NCBI RefSeq assembly: GCF_002236105.1
Contig: NZ_NIWU01000001.1
Span: 1,054,001 to 1,118,000 of the forward strand
Reading direction: 5' to 3'
Length of the DNA stretch: 64,000 bases
DNA from: Pseudomonas umsongensis
GTDB taxonomy: Bacteria; Pseudomonadota; Gammaproteobacteria; Pseudomonadales; Pseudomonadaceae
Positions 9,919 through 18,456 of the stretch are shown in pieces. Position 1 is the stretch's first letter; each line of letters opens with the position of its first letter. The notes beneath the pieces are model-generated. The model was not told where the DNA came from, made no database searches, and saw nothing but the letters and a program-made list of their open reading frames with translations. Position numbers and translations under genes: made by a program.

Positions 9919-10103
9919 ATGTCCGGTCGTCGTGCACCAGTTACTGAGTCCAGGACCAGCACTCGTAAGCCTCGTCAGGTAAAAGTCTACAAAAAGCCGC
10001 ACACCGGCGGATCGTCGAAACCAAAGGCGGCAATCACAAAACGCTGAAGGAATGGAAAGTGCAACACGGCTCCGCGACCGTTGAGTCCTGGCTGACCAAG
10101 TGA
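9919..10103 (+). pseudogene. Frameshifted C-terminal remnant of an MvaT/MvaU (H-NS-like) gene
   Basis: From ATG 9919 one frame gives TRKPRQVKVYKKPHTG, and the next frame continues as IVETKGGNHKTLKEWK and ends ATVESWL at the TGA of 10101-10103. Together they match the DNA-binding C-terminus of Pseudomonas MvaT/MvaU xenogeneic silencers (YKNPHTGEV then ETKGGNHKTLKEWK in the intact family). The join near 10008-10011 lacks one base. The oligomerising N-terminal coiled coil is missing. The fragment lies directly after the aldehyde dehydrogenase gene, so the region was probably rearranged here. Confidence 0.8.
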
Positions 10104-10118
10104 TTTTGGTTTGAGAAC

Positions 10119-10146
10119 AAAAGGGCCCGTCGAGGGCCCTTTTTTG
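10119..10146 (+). terminator. Rho-independent terminator of the MvaT-like remnant
   Basis: GGGCCC-GTCGA-GGGCCC stem-loop flanked by AAAA on the left and TTTTTT on the right, 16 bases after the remnant's stop codon. A textbook intrinsic terminator, probably retained from the original silencer gene and now able to end transcripts of the 5-10 kb operon. Confidence 0.85.
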
Positions 10147-10285
10147 TGGGCTCCTAAATTTCGCACACCGCGTACACGTCGCGGGCTTAAACCCAACTTC
10201 ATCCCTCCCATCGACACCTGGTGCGAATCAGCGCCTATGCCTGCGACCGTCAATCACGCAAAAGCAAAAAGATTCACGAGCGCTG

Positions 10286-10480
10286 TTGACACATCAATTC
10301 GTAATTCGGACGCTCATCCCACTGACTCCCGCAGTGGTTCCATTCGGGCTGGTTACCGGGTTTATGGCTATTGAGATGGGAATGTCGCTAGGCATGAGTA
10401 TGGAGGAGACACGGCTCCTCTACTCAGGTTCGGCTCAGCTCGTTGCACTCCGGTTACTGTCTGCCTTTGTGGGTCGGCCT
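10286..10480 (+). pseudogene. N-terminal fragment of an AzlC-family branched-chain amino acid exporter
   Basis: The translation has PLTPAVVPFGLVTGFMAIEMG and LLYSGSAQLVALRLLSA, the signature start of AzlC permeases (PFG-LxxG, then SGSAQ). Only about 60 residues of the usual 230 or so survive; the frame then runs into unrelated residues and meets the OprD gene's 3' end. No AzlD partner is present. I take it as a truncated relic. Confidence 0.7.
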
Positions 10481-10532
10481 TGGTTCGCAAGGCCGGGTAC
10501 CGATGAGCGCAGTTGGCTCAACTGCCCCCCCC

Positions 10533-11822
10533 CTACAACAACGATATTGGGTAGCTGATGAACAGCCGGTTTTCGTCAAACTCATTGGTGCTGAAAGTCT
10601 TGCGGATATTTGAGTTTCTCCATTTGACGCTTAGGTTTTTCAACGTGCCGGACTGCACCACATAAGCCAGTTCTGACTCGCGCCCCCATTCCTTGCCATC
10701 GGTAAACGCTCCCGAGTGCACGTTGTCGCCACTGATGTAGCGGTTCATCATGGTCAGTCCCGGGAGGCCCACTGCGACGAAATTAAAGTCATGGCGCACC
10801 TGCCAGGAGCGTTCCTGAGCATTATCAAAACTGGAGTTGTAGCTGTCGTTCGCCAGCGTGCCGCCACTGGCTCCGTTGACGCGCATCCAGGCAGTGTCTC
10901 CGGTCAGTTTCTGTAAGCCCACATAGAAGGTGTTGCCCCCCAGTTTTGCCGAGAACAAGCCGAAGGCGGTTTTGTTGTCCATGTCGCCAGCGAGGGCGGC
11001 ACCGTCTTCCTTGCCGGTGAAAAAGCCCATGTTGGCGCCGAGCGTCCAGTCGCCCACCGGCTGGCTGTGGGTCAAGCTGATGTATTGCTGCTGATAGATG
11101 TCTTTGAGTTCGTCATACCAGAGTCCAATGGTGGTGCGTTTCTCGTTGAAGGTGTATTCACCACCACCGAAGTTGAATCGGTCAGACGTGAACGCCGCTT
11201 TGCCGTTCATGGACATGTCTTCCATGCTGGCGTCGTTACGCGGGCTGTTCTGCCTGATCTGACCGCCGTACAACGTCAATCCGCTGATTTCCTGGGAGGT
11301 GATCTGGGCGCCTTGAAAGGTCTGCGGCAACGAACGGCCGTCATCGGAACGGAGAATCGGCAGCGTGCTGACCCATTCGCCTACCTTGACCACCGTCTTC
11401 GACACCTTGGCCTTGGCGGCAACGCCAAGCCGTCCGAAATTGTCGGCGGGGCGTCCGTCATCATGGATAGGCAAAAGCTGAGTGCCGCCTTTGCCGCCGT
11501 CGAGTTTCTGTGAATAAAGCCCCAGCACATCAACACCAAACCCTACGACTCCTGGGGTATAACCGGAGCGGGCGTCAAGGATGAAGTTTTGCGTCCACTC
11601 CTCAGCCTTGCCCTGAGGCGCGGCGCTGCTGGGGTAGGCGGGGTTGACGAAATTGCGGTTGATGTAAGCATTGCGCAGATTCAGCGTGGCGCTGGCGCCC
11701 TCGATAAAACCGCTGTTTTCATCGGCCTGGACAACGGCGACCTGTCCTGCACCGAGTGCCAGGGCCAGGCTTATCAAGGAGCGTCGTACGGGCACGTTGC
11801 AGTGAAAAAGAGGGGAGTACAT
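10533..11822 (-). CDS. OprD-family outer membrane porin
   Basis: A 429-residue OprD-type substrate-specific porin. A signal peptide ends near AVVQA-DE (about residue 33), then FIEGASATLNLRNAYINR, the usual opening of the barrel, and alternating amphipathic beta strands to the C-terminus. OprD paralogues in pseudomonads admit small carboxylates, aromatic acids or basic amino acids. It is transcribed with, and 133 bases downstream of, the dehydroquinase and MFS genes, so quinate, shikimate or a related hydroxy acid is the likely cargo. The chain ends in SLL rather than the commoner aromatic residue. Confidence 0.9.
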   Translation of the reverse strand: MYSPLFHCNVPVRRSLISLALALGAGQVAVVQADENSGFIEGASATLNLRNAYINRNFVNPAYPSSAAPQGKAEEWTQNFILDARSGYTPGVVGFGVDVLGLYSQKLDGGKGGTQLLPIHDDGRPADNFGRLGVAAKAKVSKTVVKVGEWVSTLPILRSDDGRSLPQTFQGAQITSQEISGLTLYGGQIRQNSPRNDASMEDMSMNGKAAFTSDRFNFGGGEYTFNEKRTTIGLWYDELKDIYQQQYISLTHSQPVGDWTLGANMGFFTGKEDGAALAGDMDNKTAFGLFSAKLGGNTFYVGLQKLTGDTAWMRVNGASGGTLANDSYNSSFDNAQERSWQVRHDFNFVAVGLPGLTMMNRYISGDNVHSGAFTDGKEWGRESELAYVVQSGTLKNLSVKWRNSNIRKTFSTNEFDENRLFISYPISLL

Positions 11823-11955
11823 GGAGGTGTTCTCGCAGTGGATTATTGTTTTTTTGTGTGCACTTATGAGGTCGGCACCTGGATTTCAGGCGCAGGCGGC
11901 CCGGCTAACCTTCTGCCAAAGAGACCGCCGTATCAGGAGTAAGCGATGAGATGCG

Positions 11956-12411
11956 TCAGTTGCCCAGGGCCTTGCGGCGCAGCAGGTCATCAATGGCCCT
12001 GATAGCCAGGGGATAACCGTCGGCTCCCATGCCGCAAATAACGGCGTTGACCACACCGGACATGATCGAGTGACGATGTAGTTCATCGCGGGCGTGGATG
12101 TTCGACAGGTGCAGTTCGATCAGCGGTGTATCGAGCAACTTCAGGGCATCGAGCACCGGAATCGAGTGAAACGAAAAGCCGGCCGGGTTGATGATCAGCG
12201 CCGCGCCCTGTTCAAAAACCTCCTGGATCCAGTCGACCATCACGCCTTCGTGGTTGGTCTGGCGAAAGTCGCAGACCAGGTCAAGTTCCTCGGCCAGTCT
12301 TTCACTGGTCTGGCGAATCTGATCAAGCGTGGTGTGGCCGTAGATGTGCGGCTCGCGCCGACCCAGCAGGTTCAAATTAGGGCCGTTGAGGATGAAGACA
12401 GTGCGGTTCAT
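11956..12411 (-). CDS. aroQ: Type II 3-dehydroquinate dehydratase
   Basis: A 151-residue type II dehydroquinase, converting 3-dehydroquinate to 3-dehydroshikimate. The N-terminus has the family block ILNGPNLNLLGRREPHIYG with the catalytic Tyr; INPAGFSFHSIPV, HLSNIHARD and SGVVNAVICGMGADGY follow in order. It lies 15 bases downstream of a metabolite:proton symporter and upstream of a porin, a catabolic context, so it probably serves quinate/shikimate degradation rather than aromatic amino-acid synthesis. In the canonical site INPAxYTHTS the second Tyr is Phe here (GFSFHS). Confident at family level. Confidence 0.92.
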   Translation of the reverse strand: MNRTVFILNGPNLNLLGRREPHIYGHTTLDQIRQTSERLAEELDLVCDFRQTNHEGVMVDWIQEVFEQGAALIINPAGFSFHSIPVLDALKLLDTPLIELHLSNIHARDELHRHSIMSGVVNAVICGMGADGYPLAIRAIDDLLRRKALGN

Positions 12412-12426
12412 GGTCGTCCTGCTGCT

Positions 12427-13782
12427 TTATTTAGTGAGTATGGCGGTGGGGGTGGTATCAACGGTGTCTTGTGCAGCGACGGTATTTAGGTCAATACCTC
12501 GGGTTTCCGGGCCGATGACGATCATCGCCAGCGAGATCAGATTGATCACCGCGCACAGCGTCACCAGAGGCCACGGCGAGTTGTTCGACTGGGCCATCAG
12601 ATAGACCGCGATCATTGGCATTGGGCCGCCAACGACCAGGTTGGCGCCGGTGTAGGCCAGTGCGGAACCCGAATAGCGAACCTGGGTCGGGAACGCTTCG
12701 GCGAATGCCACGGGCTGGATGCCGCTCTGGAACTGGGTGAAGCCCAGGAACAGACCCATGATTGCCATGATGGCGGGGACGTTCAGGGTGTTGAGGATCG
12801 GGAAGTACACGAACAGGATCAGCAAGGTCATGCATGAACCCAGCGCCAGCGCCTTTCTTCGACCCCAGCGATCGGCCAGGTAACCACCGGCCAGTGCACC
12901 GAAAATCGCGCAGACGTTTGCCACCATCAGCGACATAAAACCCGTCTGCTGGCTAAAGCCCAGGTGCTTGGTCAGGTAGCTGAGGGAAAAGATCACGATC
13001 AGATAGAACAGGGCGGCGGGCGAGCAGAAGAACAACATCAAGCGCAGGATGGTCTTGTAGTGGCTGCCGACGGCGGATTTAAGTGGGCTTTTTTCCTGTT
13101 TGACCGGAGTCTTTTTCAAGGCAACGAACGCGGGTGTTTCATCGACTTTCAGGCGGATGAAGATTCCGACCACCACCAGTATGAAACTGAGGAGGAAGGG
13201 GATTCGCCAGCCAAAACTTTCAAACTGCTCGCTGGACAACGTGGCGGCCAGTCCCATGAGCACGCCATTGGCCAAAATCTGGCTAAGCGGTGAGCACAGG
13301 CCCAGCATGCCCGAATAGCGCCCACGGCGATCGGGTGAGGCGTGTTCCAAGGCCATCAGTTGGGCGCCGGTGGACTCACCGCCCAGCGCGAAGCCTTGAA
13401 TGATGCGCAGCAGCACCAGCAGGATCGGTGCCCAGACGCCGATCTGACCATAAGTCGGCAACAGGCCCATCAGTACCGACGCCAGCCCCATCAGGGTCAC
13501 GGTGGCCAGCATCAGGTTACGACGACCCAGTTTGTCGCCGAGGTAGCCACAGGTAATCGCGCCTAATGGGCGAGCGGCCAGACCCACACCGAAGGTTGCC
13601 AGCGAGGCCAGAAGGCCCGCTGTTGGCTCCATCGCCGGGAAAAACAGCTTAGGCAAAATGGTTGCCGAAATCGCGCCATACAGCGTGAAGTCAAACCATT
13701 CCAGCGCGGTGCCAATAGTCGCGGCGGTCACCGCTTTGCGAGGCATGCGCGAATCATGAGTCTCGTGACTTGTCGTGCTCAT
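12427..13782 (-). CDS. MFS transporter, metabolite:H+ symporter (MHS) family
   Basis: A 451-residue twelve-helix carrier of the MHS branch of the major facilitator superfamily (relatives: shikimate, citrate, alpha-ketoglutarate and proline/betaine symporters). Signatures: TIGTALEWFDFTLYGAISA at helix 1, GYLGDKLGRRNLM in the first cytoplasmic loop, RIIQGFALGGESTGAQ, and GGYLADRWGRRKALALG in the second half. It is first in a three-gene unit with the dehydroquinase and OprD porin, giving uptake across both membranes plus the first common degradative step. The substrate (quinate or shikimate) is inferred. Confidence 0.9.
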   Translation of the reverse strand: MSTTSHETHDSRMPRKAVTAATIGTALEWFDFTLYGAISATILPKLFFPAMEPTAGLLASLATFGVGLAARPLGAITCGYLGDKLGRRNLMLATVTLMGLASVLMGLLPTYGQIGVWAPILLVLLRIIQGFALGGESTGAQLMALEHASPDRRGRYSGMLGLCSPLSQILANGVLMGLAATLSSEQFESFGWRIPFLLSFILVVVGIFIRLKVDETPAFVALKKTPVKQEKSPLKSAVGSHYKTILRLMLFFCSPAALFYLIVIFSLSYLTKHLGFSQQTGFMSLMVANVCAIFGALAGGYLADRWGRRKALALGSCMTLLILFVYFPILNTLNVPAIMAIMGLFLGFTQFQSGIQPVAFAEAFPTQVRYSGSALAYTGANLVVGGPMPMIAVYLMAQSNNSPWPLVTLCAVINLISLAMIVIGPETRGIDLNTVAAQDTVDTTPTAILTK

Positions 13783-13921
13783 AGAGGTGCTCGTCGTTGT
13801 TTTTATGGTTATGGGTACTCACACGTTCCCGTTCGGGGCAGGGCCACTGGCAGGACGCGTCGAAGTGGGTAGACGTTAACGCATCCTGCTTGCAGAATAA
13901 TTATCGAAATCCGTACAAATA

Positions 13922-13938
13922 CATAAGCCAACCTTATG
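13922..13938. promoter_or_regulatory. Palindrome in the divergent LysR/MFS control region
   Basis: CATAAG-CCAAC-CTTATG, a perfect six-base inverted repeat with five-base spacer, eleven bases before the LysR start codon. It has the size and dyad form of a LysR recognition site (T-N11-A class) and is the only clear dyad in the 166-base divergent region, so it may be the regulator's autoregulatory site. Confidence 0.5.
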
Positions 13939-13948
13939 AGTAAGCCTA

Positions 13949-14833
13949 ATGGAACTGCGACATCTGAAGGCCTTTGTCGTTGCGGCCGACCTCCAGCATT
14001 TCAGCAAGGCCGCCGAGCAGCTGGGCATTGCACAACCGGCGCTCAGTCAATTGATGCGTACCCTTGAATCAGAGTTAGGCCTGACACTGTTCAGGCGCGA
14101 GAACCGTGGCGTGGCATTGACCGCTGCCGGCCTGGCGTTTCTGCCCCATGCCAGGCAATCCATTGAGTCTAGCGAACTGGCGATTGCGGCTGCGCGGCGT
14201 GCCAGGAGGGGCGAAGTCGGCGAAATCAACATCGGCTACCATTCGGCATTGTTCGAGGCCAATCTGCCGCAATTGCTGCGGCATTACTTCAGCACGTTCC
14301 CCGAAGTCAAAGTGTCGCTGGTGGATGCGGGTATTCGCGCGCAGTTTGAAATGCTGCTCGATCACAAGCTGGATCTGGCATTTGCCAGGGTGTTCAAGGA
14401 TCACCTTCCAGACCGGTTGCGCACGCATCATTTCAGTCAGTCCAATCTCGTCCTGCTCATGCCGGACAACCATGAACTAGCCGAACGTTTTACCGGCGAG
14501 CTGGCGATGCTGCGGCACGAGAAATTCGTATTTTTGCAGGACACTGCCGGTATCGGCTTAACCTCGCACACACTGCAGGCCTGCCGACAGAATCAACTGC
14601 ATCCGGAGAACATCATGTATGTGCCCTCGTTGATGAGCATTCCCGGACTGGTCGCAGCGGGCATTGGCTTGAGTATCGTGCCGGAAACCATGACCCGACT
14701 GACCATGCCTGGCGTGCGGATAATTCCGTTGGCTCAGCCGGAAATGGTCAGCGAGCTTTCTCTGATTTCGCGCATTGATGAGCGTTCCAGCGCCGTGTTG
14801 CACTTCATCGAGGAAGCTCATGGTTGGGGTTGA
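13949..14833 (+). CDS. LysR-family transcriptional regulator
   Basis: A 294-residue LysR regulator of the BenM/CatR/CynR-like type: MELRHLKAFVVAADLQHFSK begins the helix-turn-helix (recognition stretch LGIAQPALSQLMRTLE), followed by the two-lobe effector domain from about residue 90. It is divergent from the MFS/dehydroquinase/porin unit, the standard arrangement for a LysR activator of an aromatic or alicyclic acid pathway. Likely effector: the transported acid or a pathway intermediate. Confidence 0.9.
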   Translation: MELRHLKAFVVAADLQHFSKAAEQLGIAQPALSQLMRTLESELGLTLFRRENRGVALTAAGLAFLPHARQSIESSELAIAAARRARRGEVGEINIGYHSALFEANLPQLLRHYFSTFPEVKVSLVDAGIRAQFEMLLDHKLDLAFARVFKDHLPDRLRTHHFSQSNLVLLMPDNHELAERFTGELAMLRHEKFVFLQDTAGIGLTSHTLQACRQNQLHPENIMYVPSLMSIPGLVAAGIGLSIVPETMTRLTMPGVRIIPLAQPEMVSELSLISRIDERSSAVLHFIEEAHGWG

Positions 14834-15223
14834 TGCTTTAGCGCTTCTGGGCCCTTTGCTTTTGCGTACAGGCTCAGGTTTGGCTGGCCGCTTACGCTGC
14901 TCAGTCCGAGGATTTTGGTTTTGCGAACTATGAGGTGGAGGAAGTGAAGTGACTTGGAAACAGAGCGTAGCCAGCAAGCCTGAATTCAGGTCTTTCTGGC
15001 AAGGCGTTTCAATCCCATCCAACACGGCAACCACTAACGCCTGGCCATTTCGATGGAGTGGAAGGTCGACCACAGCAACCGCACATTGGCGTCAGTCTCG
15101 CTGATAAAGATCTGGGTGGAATTTGCTGGTGAGCTCTGATTTGGTAAGGGGGGAGGGTTCTCAGGAGAGGTTTGGGTTGGATGTGCAGTTGATTACGTCA
15201 GGAGGATGATGTTTGATTGCATG
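14834..15223. other. Gene-free stretch after the LysR gene
   Basis: About 390 bases in which I can support no gene. Short open frames exist on both strands but have no ribosome site or recognisable residues. It may contain decayed coding sequence. Confidence 0.4.
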
Positions 15224-15241
15224 AGGTAGAAATTTCTACCT
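15224..15241. promoter_or_regulatory. Perfect 18-base palindrome upstream of the 102-residue gene
   Basis: AGGTAGAAA-TTTCTACCT, a perfect 9+9 dyad without spacer, ending 43 bases before the ATG at 15285. Position and symmetry suggest an operator for a dimeric regulator. No matching second copy was noticed in the window. Confidence 0.55.
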
Positions 15242-15284
15242 TTGAGCTATCAACCAGCGAACACCATAGCGGAGGGATAAGTCG

Positions 15285-15593
15285 ATGATCCTTACTTATC
15301 AGCAACGCGTTCTCCATGAGGTTAAGCTTGCTTTTCTCACCGCACAGACCGGCGAAAAAGATCGATATTTTTCGACGTCCGAACAACTCACGGCCTATTT
15401 AAAGAACAGGCCCGACATCAGATTCCACATCTACGCCACAACCGTAGGATCGGAACTTTCCCACGATCCAGAACCGGAAGGTGCGTATGGCGGTGTGTTT
15501 GGTGACGTTTTTTGTGGCGACGAAGTCTTTTACGACAGCGTTAAGGGATGCGTTGTGACATACACACAGACAGGACGAATCTGGGGTGGTTAA
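15285..15593 (+). CDS. Hypothetical 102-residue protein
   Basis: A small acidic soluble protein with no recognised family. The start is well supported: GGAGG lies nine bases before the ATG. The middle has FSTSEQLTAYLKNRPDIRFH and the C-terminal part is Gly- and aromatic-rich (GAYGGVFGDVFCGDEVFYDS). No signal peptide or membrane segment. It stands alone behind a perfect palindrome, suggesting a regulated single-gene unit. Function unknown. Confidence 0.65.
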   Translation: MILTYQQRVLHEVKLAFLTAQTGEKDRYFSTSEQLTAYLKNRPDIRFHIYATTVGSELSHDPEPEGAYGGVFGDVFCGDEVFYDSVKGCVVTYTQTGRIWGG

Positions 15594-16159
15594 TTTCGGT
15601 TAGTAAGCACCGGCAGAAGTCGACTCAACGCCGCCCAGTTGGTCGGAACCGTTTGCTGCCGGTGCGCCGTTTATTGCTGGGTGTGTTCTGATGAAACGAC
15701 AATGTAATCGAAGGTTACCTGGATGAATGCTGTGAGTCTCTGGGCCTGCTCACAATGCTTTGTAATCTCCAACAGAAAATGAATTTGCTTGGATGTGGAT
15801 GTACATGCGCAAGGTGCTTCAGGTTCGGTGATCAGTGGGTAGAACTGGGAATGGGGGCAGGCAGAACTCCAGACTTATGAGGTGAGCAACCGAGAACAAT
15901 CCAAATAAATGATTTAACATAATATACATTATGCGTACTCTAGGGATGCAGCCTTGGGTGGTAGTCTTCTCCTTTTTGAGCACCAAATGGCCTAGCTTCA
16001 CTAAGCGGCTGTTTTTCATGCCGCGGAGAAAAACCCCAGTGGTCTCCCGATCGCCAGGGTTTTCCTTTGGCAAGTGATCAGCCGGATTCTGTCGAACGCG
16101 TACCGTCCAATTACCCCACAAGCTGGTCCAGCTGTGCTGAGGACCGATAAATTATCCGG
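15594..16159. other. Gene-free stretch with one long-loop inverted repeat
   Basis: No supported gene in about 565 bases. GCACCGGCAG (15607-15616) is matched by CTGCCGGTGC (15656-15665), a ten-base stem with a 39-base loop shortly after the upstream stop codon; it could act in termination or mRNA stability. Confidence 0.4.
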
Positions 16160-16333
16160 TTACTCATCTGGTGGTAGCTTAACCTCCGTTAACAAGTCCT
16201 TCGAATTCCTCATTTGCTTTTCTAGCTGCTGCTGGCGGAATAATGCGTCTCGTTGTTCCAATTGCTCTGGTGACAAATACTGCAGTTGATCATCTGGCAT
16301 TTCAACGAGTTGCTCGGGCGTAAAAGTCACCAT
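16160..16333 (-). CDS. Small hypothetical protein, 57 residues
   Basis: A charged, Gln/Glu-rich small protein beginning MVTFTPEQLVEMPDDQLQYL and continuing as a probable helix with QRDALFRQQQLEKQM. The ATG at 16333 is preceded by AGGAG seven to eight bases upstream, better than the in-frame start at 16375. No export signal. Its two LxxMPDDQL/LSPEQL-like heptads suggest short helical repeats. Function unknown. Confidence 0.6.
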   Translation of the reverse strand: MVTFTPEQLVEMPDDQLQYLSPEQLEQRDALFRQQQLEKQMRNSKDLLTEVKLPPDE

Positions 16334-16829
16334 AACGATTTCTCCTGGGGCTGAGGAAATGAACTGTTCTAACAACCCTTATAGTTCAGCCACCAACTAC
16401 ATTTGAAAACTGTAAGAAATACCAGTTTTTCAGGCGTTTTTACTTTGATCATCATTCACAAAAGGCATATCAAAAGCTCACATAGCCATGGACGTCAAAA
16501 TACGGCGGAAGCCGGCTTACTTCAAAGCCAAGCCGTATCCCTCGACCACTACACAACCCCCAGGATCCTTACCCTTGCTTGAAGCAGCCCGTGAAATCAT
16601 CGACCTTTAACGGAGGATCCTGCTTGTGGTGGGCACACGATTCGGCTGCTGCTTTCAGTTAGAATCACAGGACTTCCCTGCCCTATATACAGATGATTCT
16701 TATAGCTCAACTAAATGTCTGTTTAGTTGAGTTAGCTGATAGTAGGTTTTGGAATCAGTGATGTAAAACCAACCTCCTCTAAGGCTAGACAACACGCTGG
16801 GAATACAAAACTAAATTCAGGCACCGCTC
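16334..16829. other. Gene-free stretch with a perfect 10-base hairpin
   Basis: No supported gene in about 495 bases. CTCAACTAAA-TGTCTG-TTTAGTTGAG (16706-16731) is a perfect ten-base stem with six-base loop and no T tract, so it looks more like an operator or RNA structure than a terminator. Confidence 0.4.
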
Positions 16830-17123
16830 TTAGCCTCTGAAAATTTCGAATGGTTCAATCCTCAATACCTTGCCGATACCCAGGTAACTGGAAAACCCGG
16901 CGATGAGAAGGACCAGGCCAAACGCCAAACCCAGATTCCAGAACGCAATAATCACTGCGTAATTGGCCAATTACGTTCGTACAAGGGCAATCATCAGAGT
17001 GACCAGGCCGATGCCCAATCCAAAACGGGTCATGGCCGTGAACAGCGCCATGAACAGGATCATATATGCCAGCTCCCGGCTGATGGCTGGATGATCCGCA
17101 GGAGTAACCATGACGGTGTTCAT
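16830..17123 (-). pseudogene. Small membrane-protein gene split by an in-frame TAA
   Basis: From ATG 17123 (preceded by AGGAGAG) the frame reads MNTVMVTPADHPAISRELAY, a hydrophobic helix, then stops at TAA (16971-16973) after 50 codons. The same frame continues directly as LANYAVIIAFWNLGLAFGLV and another hydrophobic helix, ending at the TAA of 16830-16832. The product without the stop would be about 97 residues with two or three membrane helices. Either a nonsense mutation or a sequencing error. Family not recognised. The 217 bases between this and the UspA gene may hold the decayed end of another gene but I cannot identify it. Confidence 0.6.
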
Positions 17124-17340
17124 CATCTCTCCTGCCATTCGGGCGAATACAAAACCGCGTTATGGCATCAATCGGCACGTGCAAGTTCGATGTCGTAATA
17201 CTCCGGCACTGACACCGACAAACCCAATTGCGGGCTGATGATATGTCGATGCAGTCGTTCACATGATCGCCGCGTGGTGCAGCCCCTCCCCTACATCCAG
17301 TTTCTGCAAAGGCCAAATACACGCGCCTGTACCGCCGCTT

Positions 17341-18222
17341 CTAAACCGCCAGAATGCTGCATGGCGCCTGATACAGAATGTGTTCGGTGGTGCTGCCCAA
17401 TAACTTACCCAGACCACGGGACTGGACTTTGCCCATGACGATCACATCCATTTGATGGTCGTGGCTAAACTCATTCAAGACTGCGATCGGGTGTCCTTCT
17501 ATGAAATGTCGGCGATCGGACGGCACGCCGAACTGGTCGGCCAGCGCCAGAAAGGCTTTTTTCAGATCCCTGCCGAGCGCCTTGGTCAGTTCAGCAAGGG
17601 TAAGGCCGTCATAGTCCGCCAGGTACGCTGCCGAGATGGTGCAGGCGTACAGCAGATGCAGCTCGGCATCGCACTGCAGGGCAAGGCTACTTGCCTGCTG
17701 GATGATCCGTTCGTTCAACGTGTTGTCGGCGGGCGTGGTATCGGTGACCTCGACAGCAGCCACCACTTTGCGTGGTAACACGTGCCGGCTGCTTCCCACC
17801 AGATACACCGGCACTTGGCAATGGCGCAGCAGTTGCCAATCCAGCGGGGTGAAGATTGCCCGTTTGAATGCCGACTCATGCCGGATTTGCTTGATCAGCA
17901 GATCAGGTTGCATGTCGGTCACATAATCGATGATGTCCTTTTCCATATCTTCAGCCCACGCCAGTTGCGTGGTCACTGTGATCCCCCTGCCATGCAACGG
18001 GGCGGTCTGCTCATTGAGCCAGTCGTGATGGGGTCGCAGGCAATCCTCACGAAGCTGTAACCTGTCGCGCTCCTCAAGCATCCACAACCCTTTTATAGCG
18101 GGAACAAGTGCCAGGATATGCAGACTGGCGCCGCTGGCCCTGGCCAGCGCCATCGCATGTTGTGCCGGGTATTGGCGCAGCGTCGGATCGATTATCAGCA
18201 ACAAGCGTTGATACTGGCTCAT
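17341..18222 (-). CDS. Tandem-domain universal stress protein (UspA family)
   Basis: A 293-residue cytoplasmic protein with two UspA domains (about 1-145 and 155-293). The second keeps the ATP-loop pattern VMGKVQSRGLGKLLGSTTEH and ends CSILAV. In pseudomonads such tandem Usp proteins support anaerobic energy-stress survival and many are ANR-dependent. GGAGG precedes the ATG. An ANR-type site lies at 18395-18408, rather far (about 180 bases) from the start. It is a close relative of the protein at 39755-40645, with near-identical openings (MSQYQRLLLIID/N). Confidence 0.93.
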   Translation of the reverse strand: MSQYQRLLLIIDPTLRQYPAQHAMALARASGASLHILALVPAIKGLWMLEERDRLQLREDCLRPHHDWLNEQTAPLHGRGITVTTQLAWAEDMEKDIIDYVTDMQPDLLIKQIRHESAFKRAIFTPLDWQLLRHCQVPVYLVGSSRHVLPRKVVAAVEVTDTTPADNTLNERIIQQASSLALQCDAELHLLYACTISAAYLADYDGLTLAELTKALGRDLKKAFLALADQFGVPSDRRHFIEGHPIAVLNEFSHDHQMDVIVMGKVQSRGLGKLLGSTTEHILYQAPCSILAV

Positions 18223-18394
18223 GACAGGTCCTCCAGTCAGATGAAAGTCCTACATGGACGAGTGCACGAGCGCCCCGTCCCAGGCGTCCAGCCCTTCCAG
18301 TTACTCAGCATTCAGAAAGTCGCTCATGCATTTCTGCGCCCAAGAGCCAACCCCGCCACTTTTTTTGATTTTGAAAGTCTGCCCTGCTTGCGAC

Positions 18395-18408
18395 TTGATC
18401 TACATCAA
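18395..18408. promoter_or_regulatory. ANR/FNR-type site
   Basis: TTGATCTACATCAA, a perfect match to TTGAT-N4-ATCAA, between the divergently ending PolX gene and the UspA gene. It most likely serves the UspA gene at 18222. Confidence 0.8.
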
Positions 18409-18456
18409 GTCTGCGATCCCTTGTTCCAGCTGAATCGAATGGCCGGGGCGTGTTGT

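Noticed and set aside
16855..17322. 155-codon minus-strand frame near the UspA gene
   Set aside because: The hydrophobic, coding-like sequence is in a different frame (16830-17123); this frame is rich in Cys, His and Ser without pattern.
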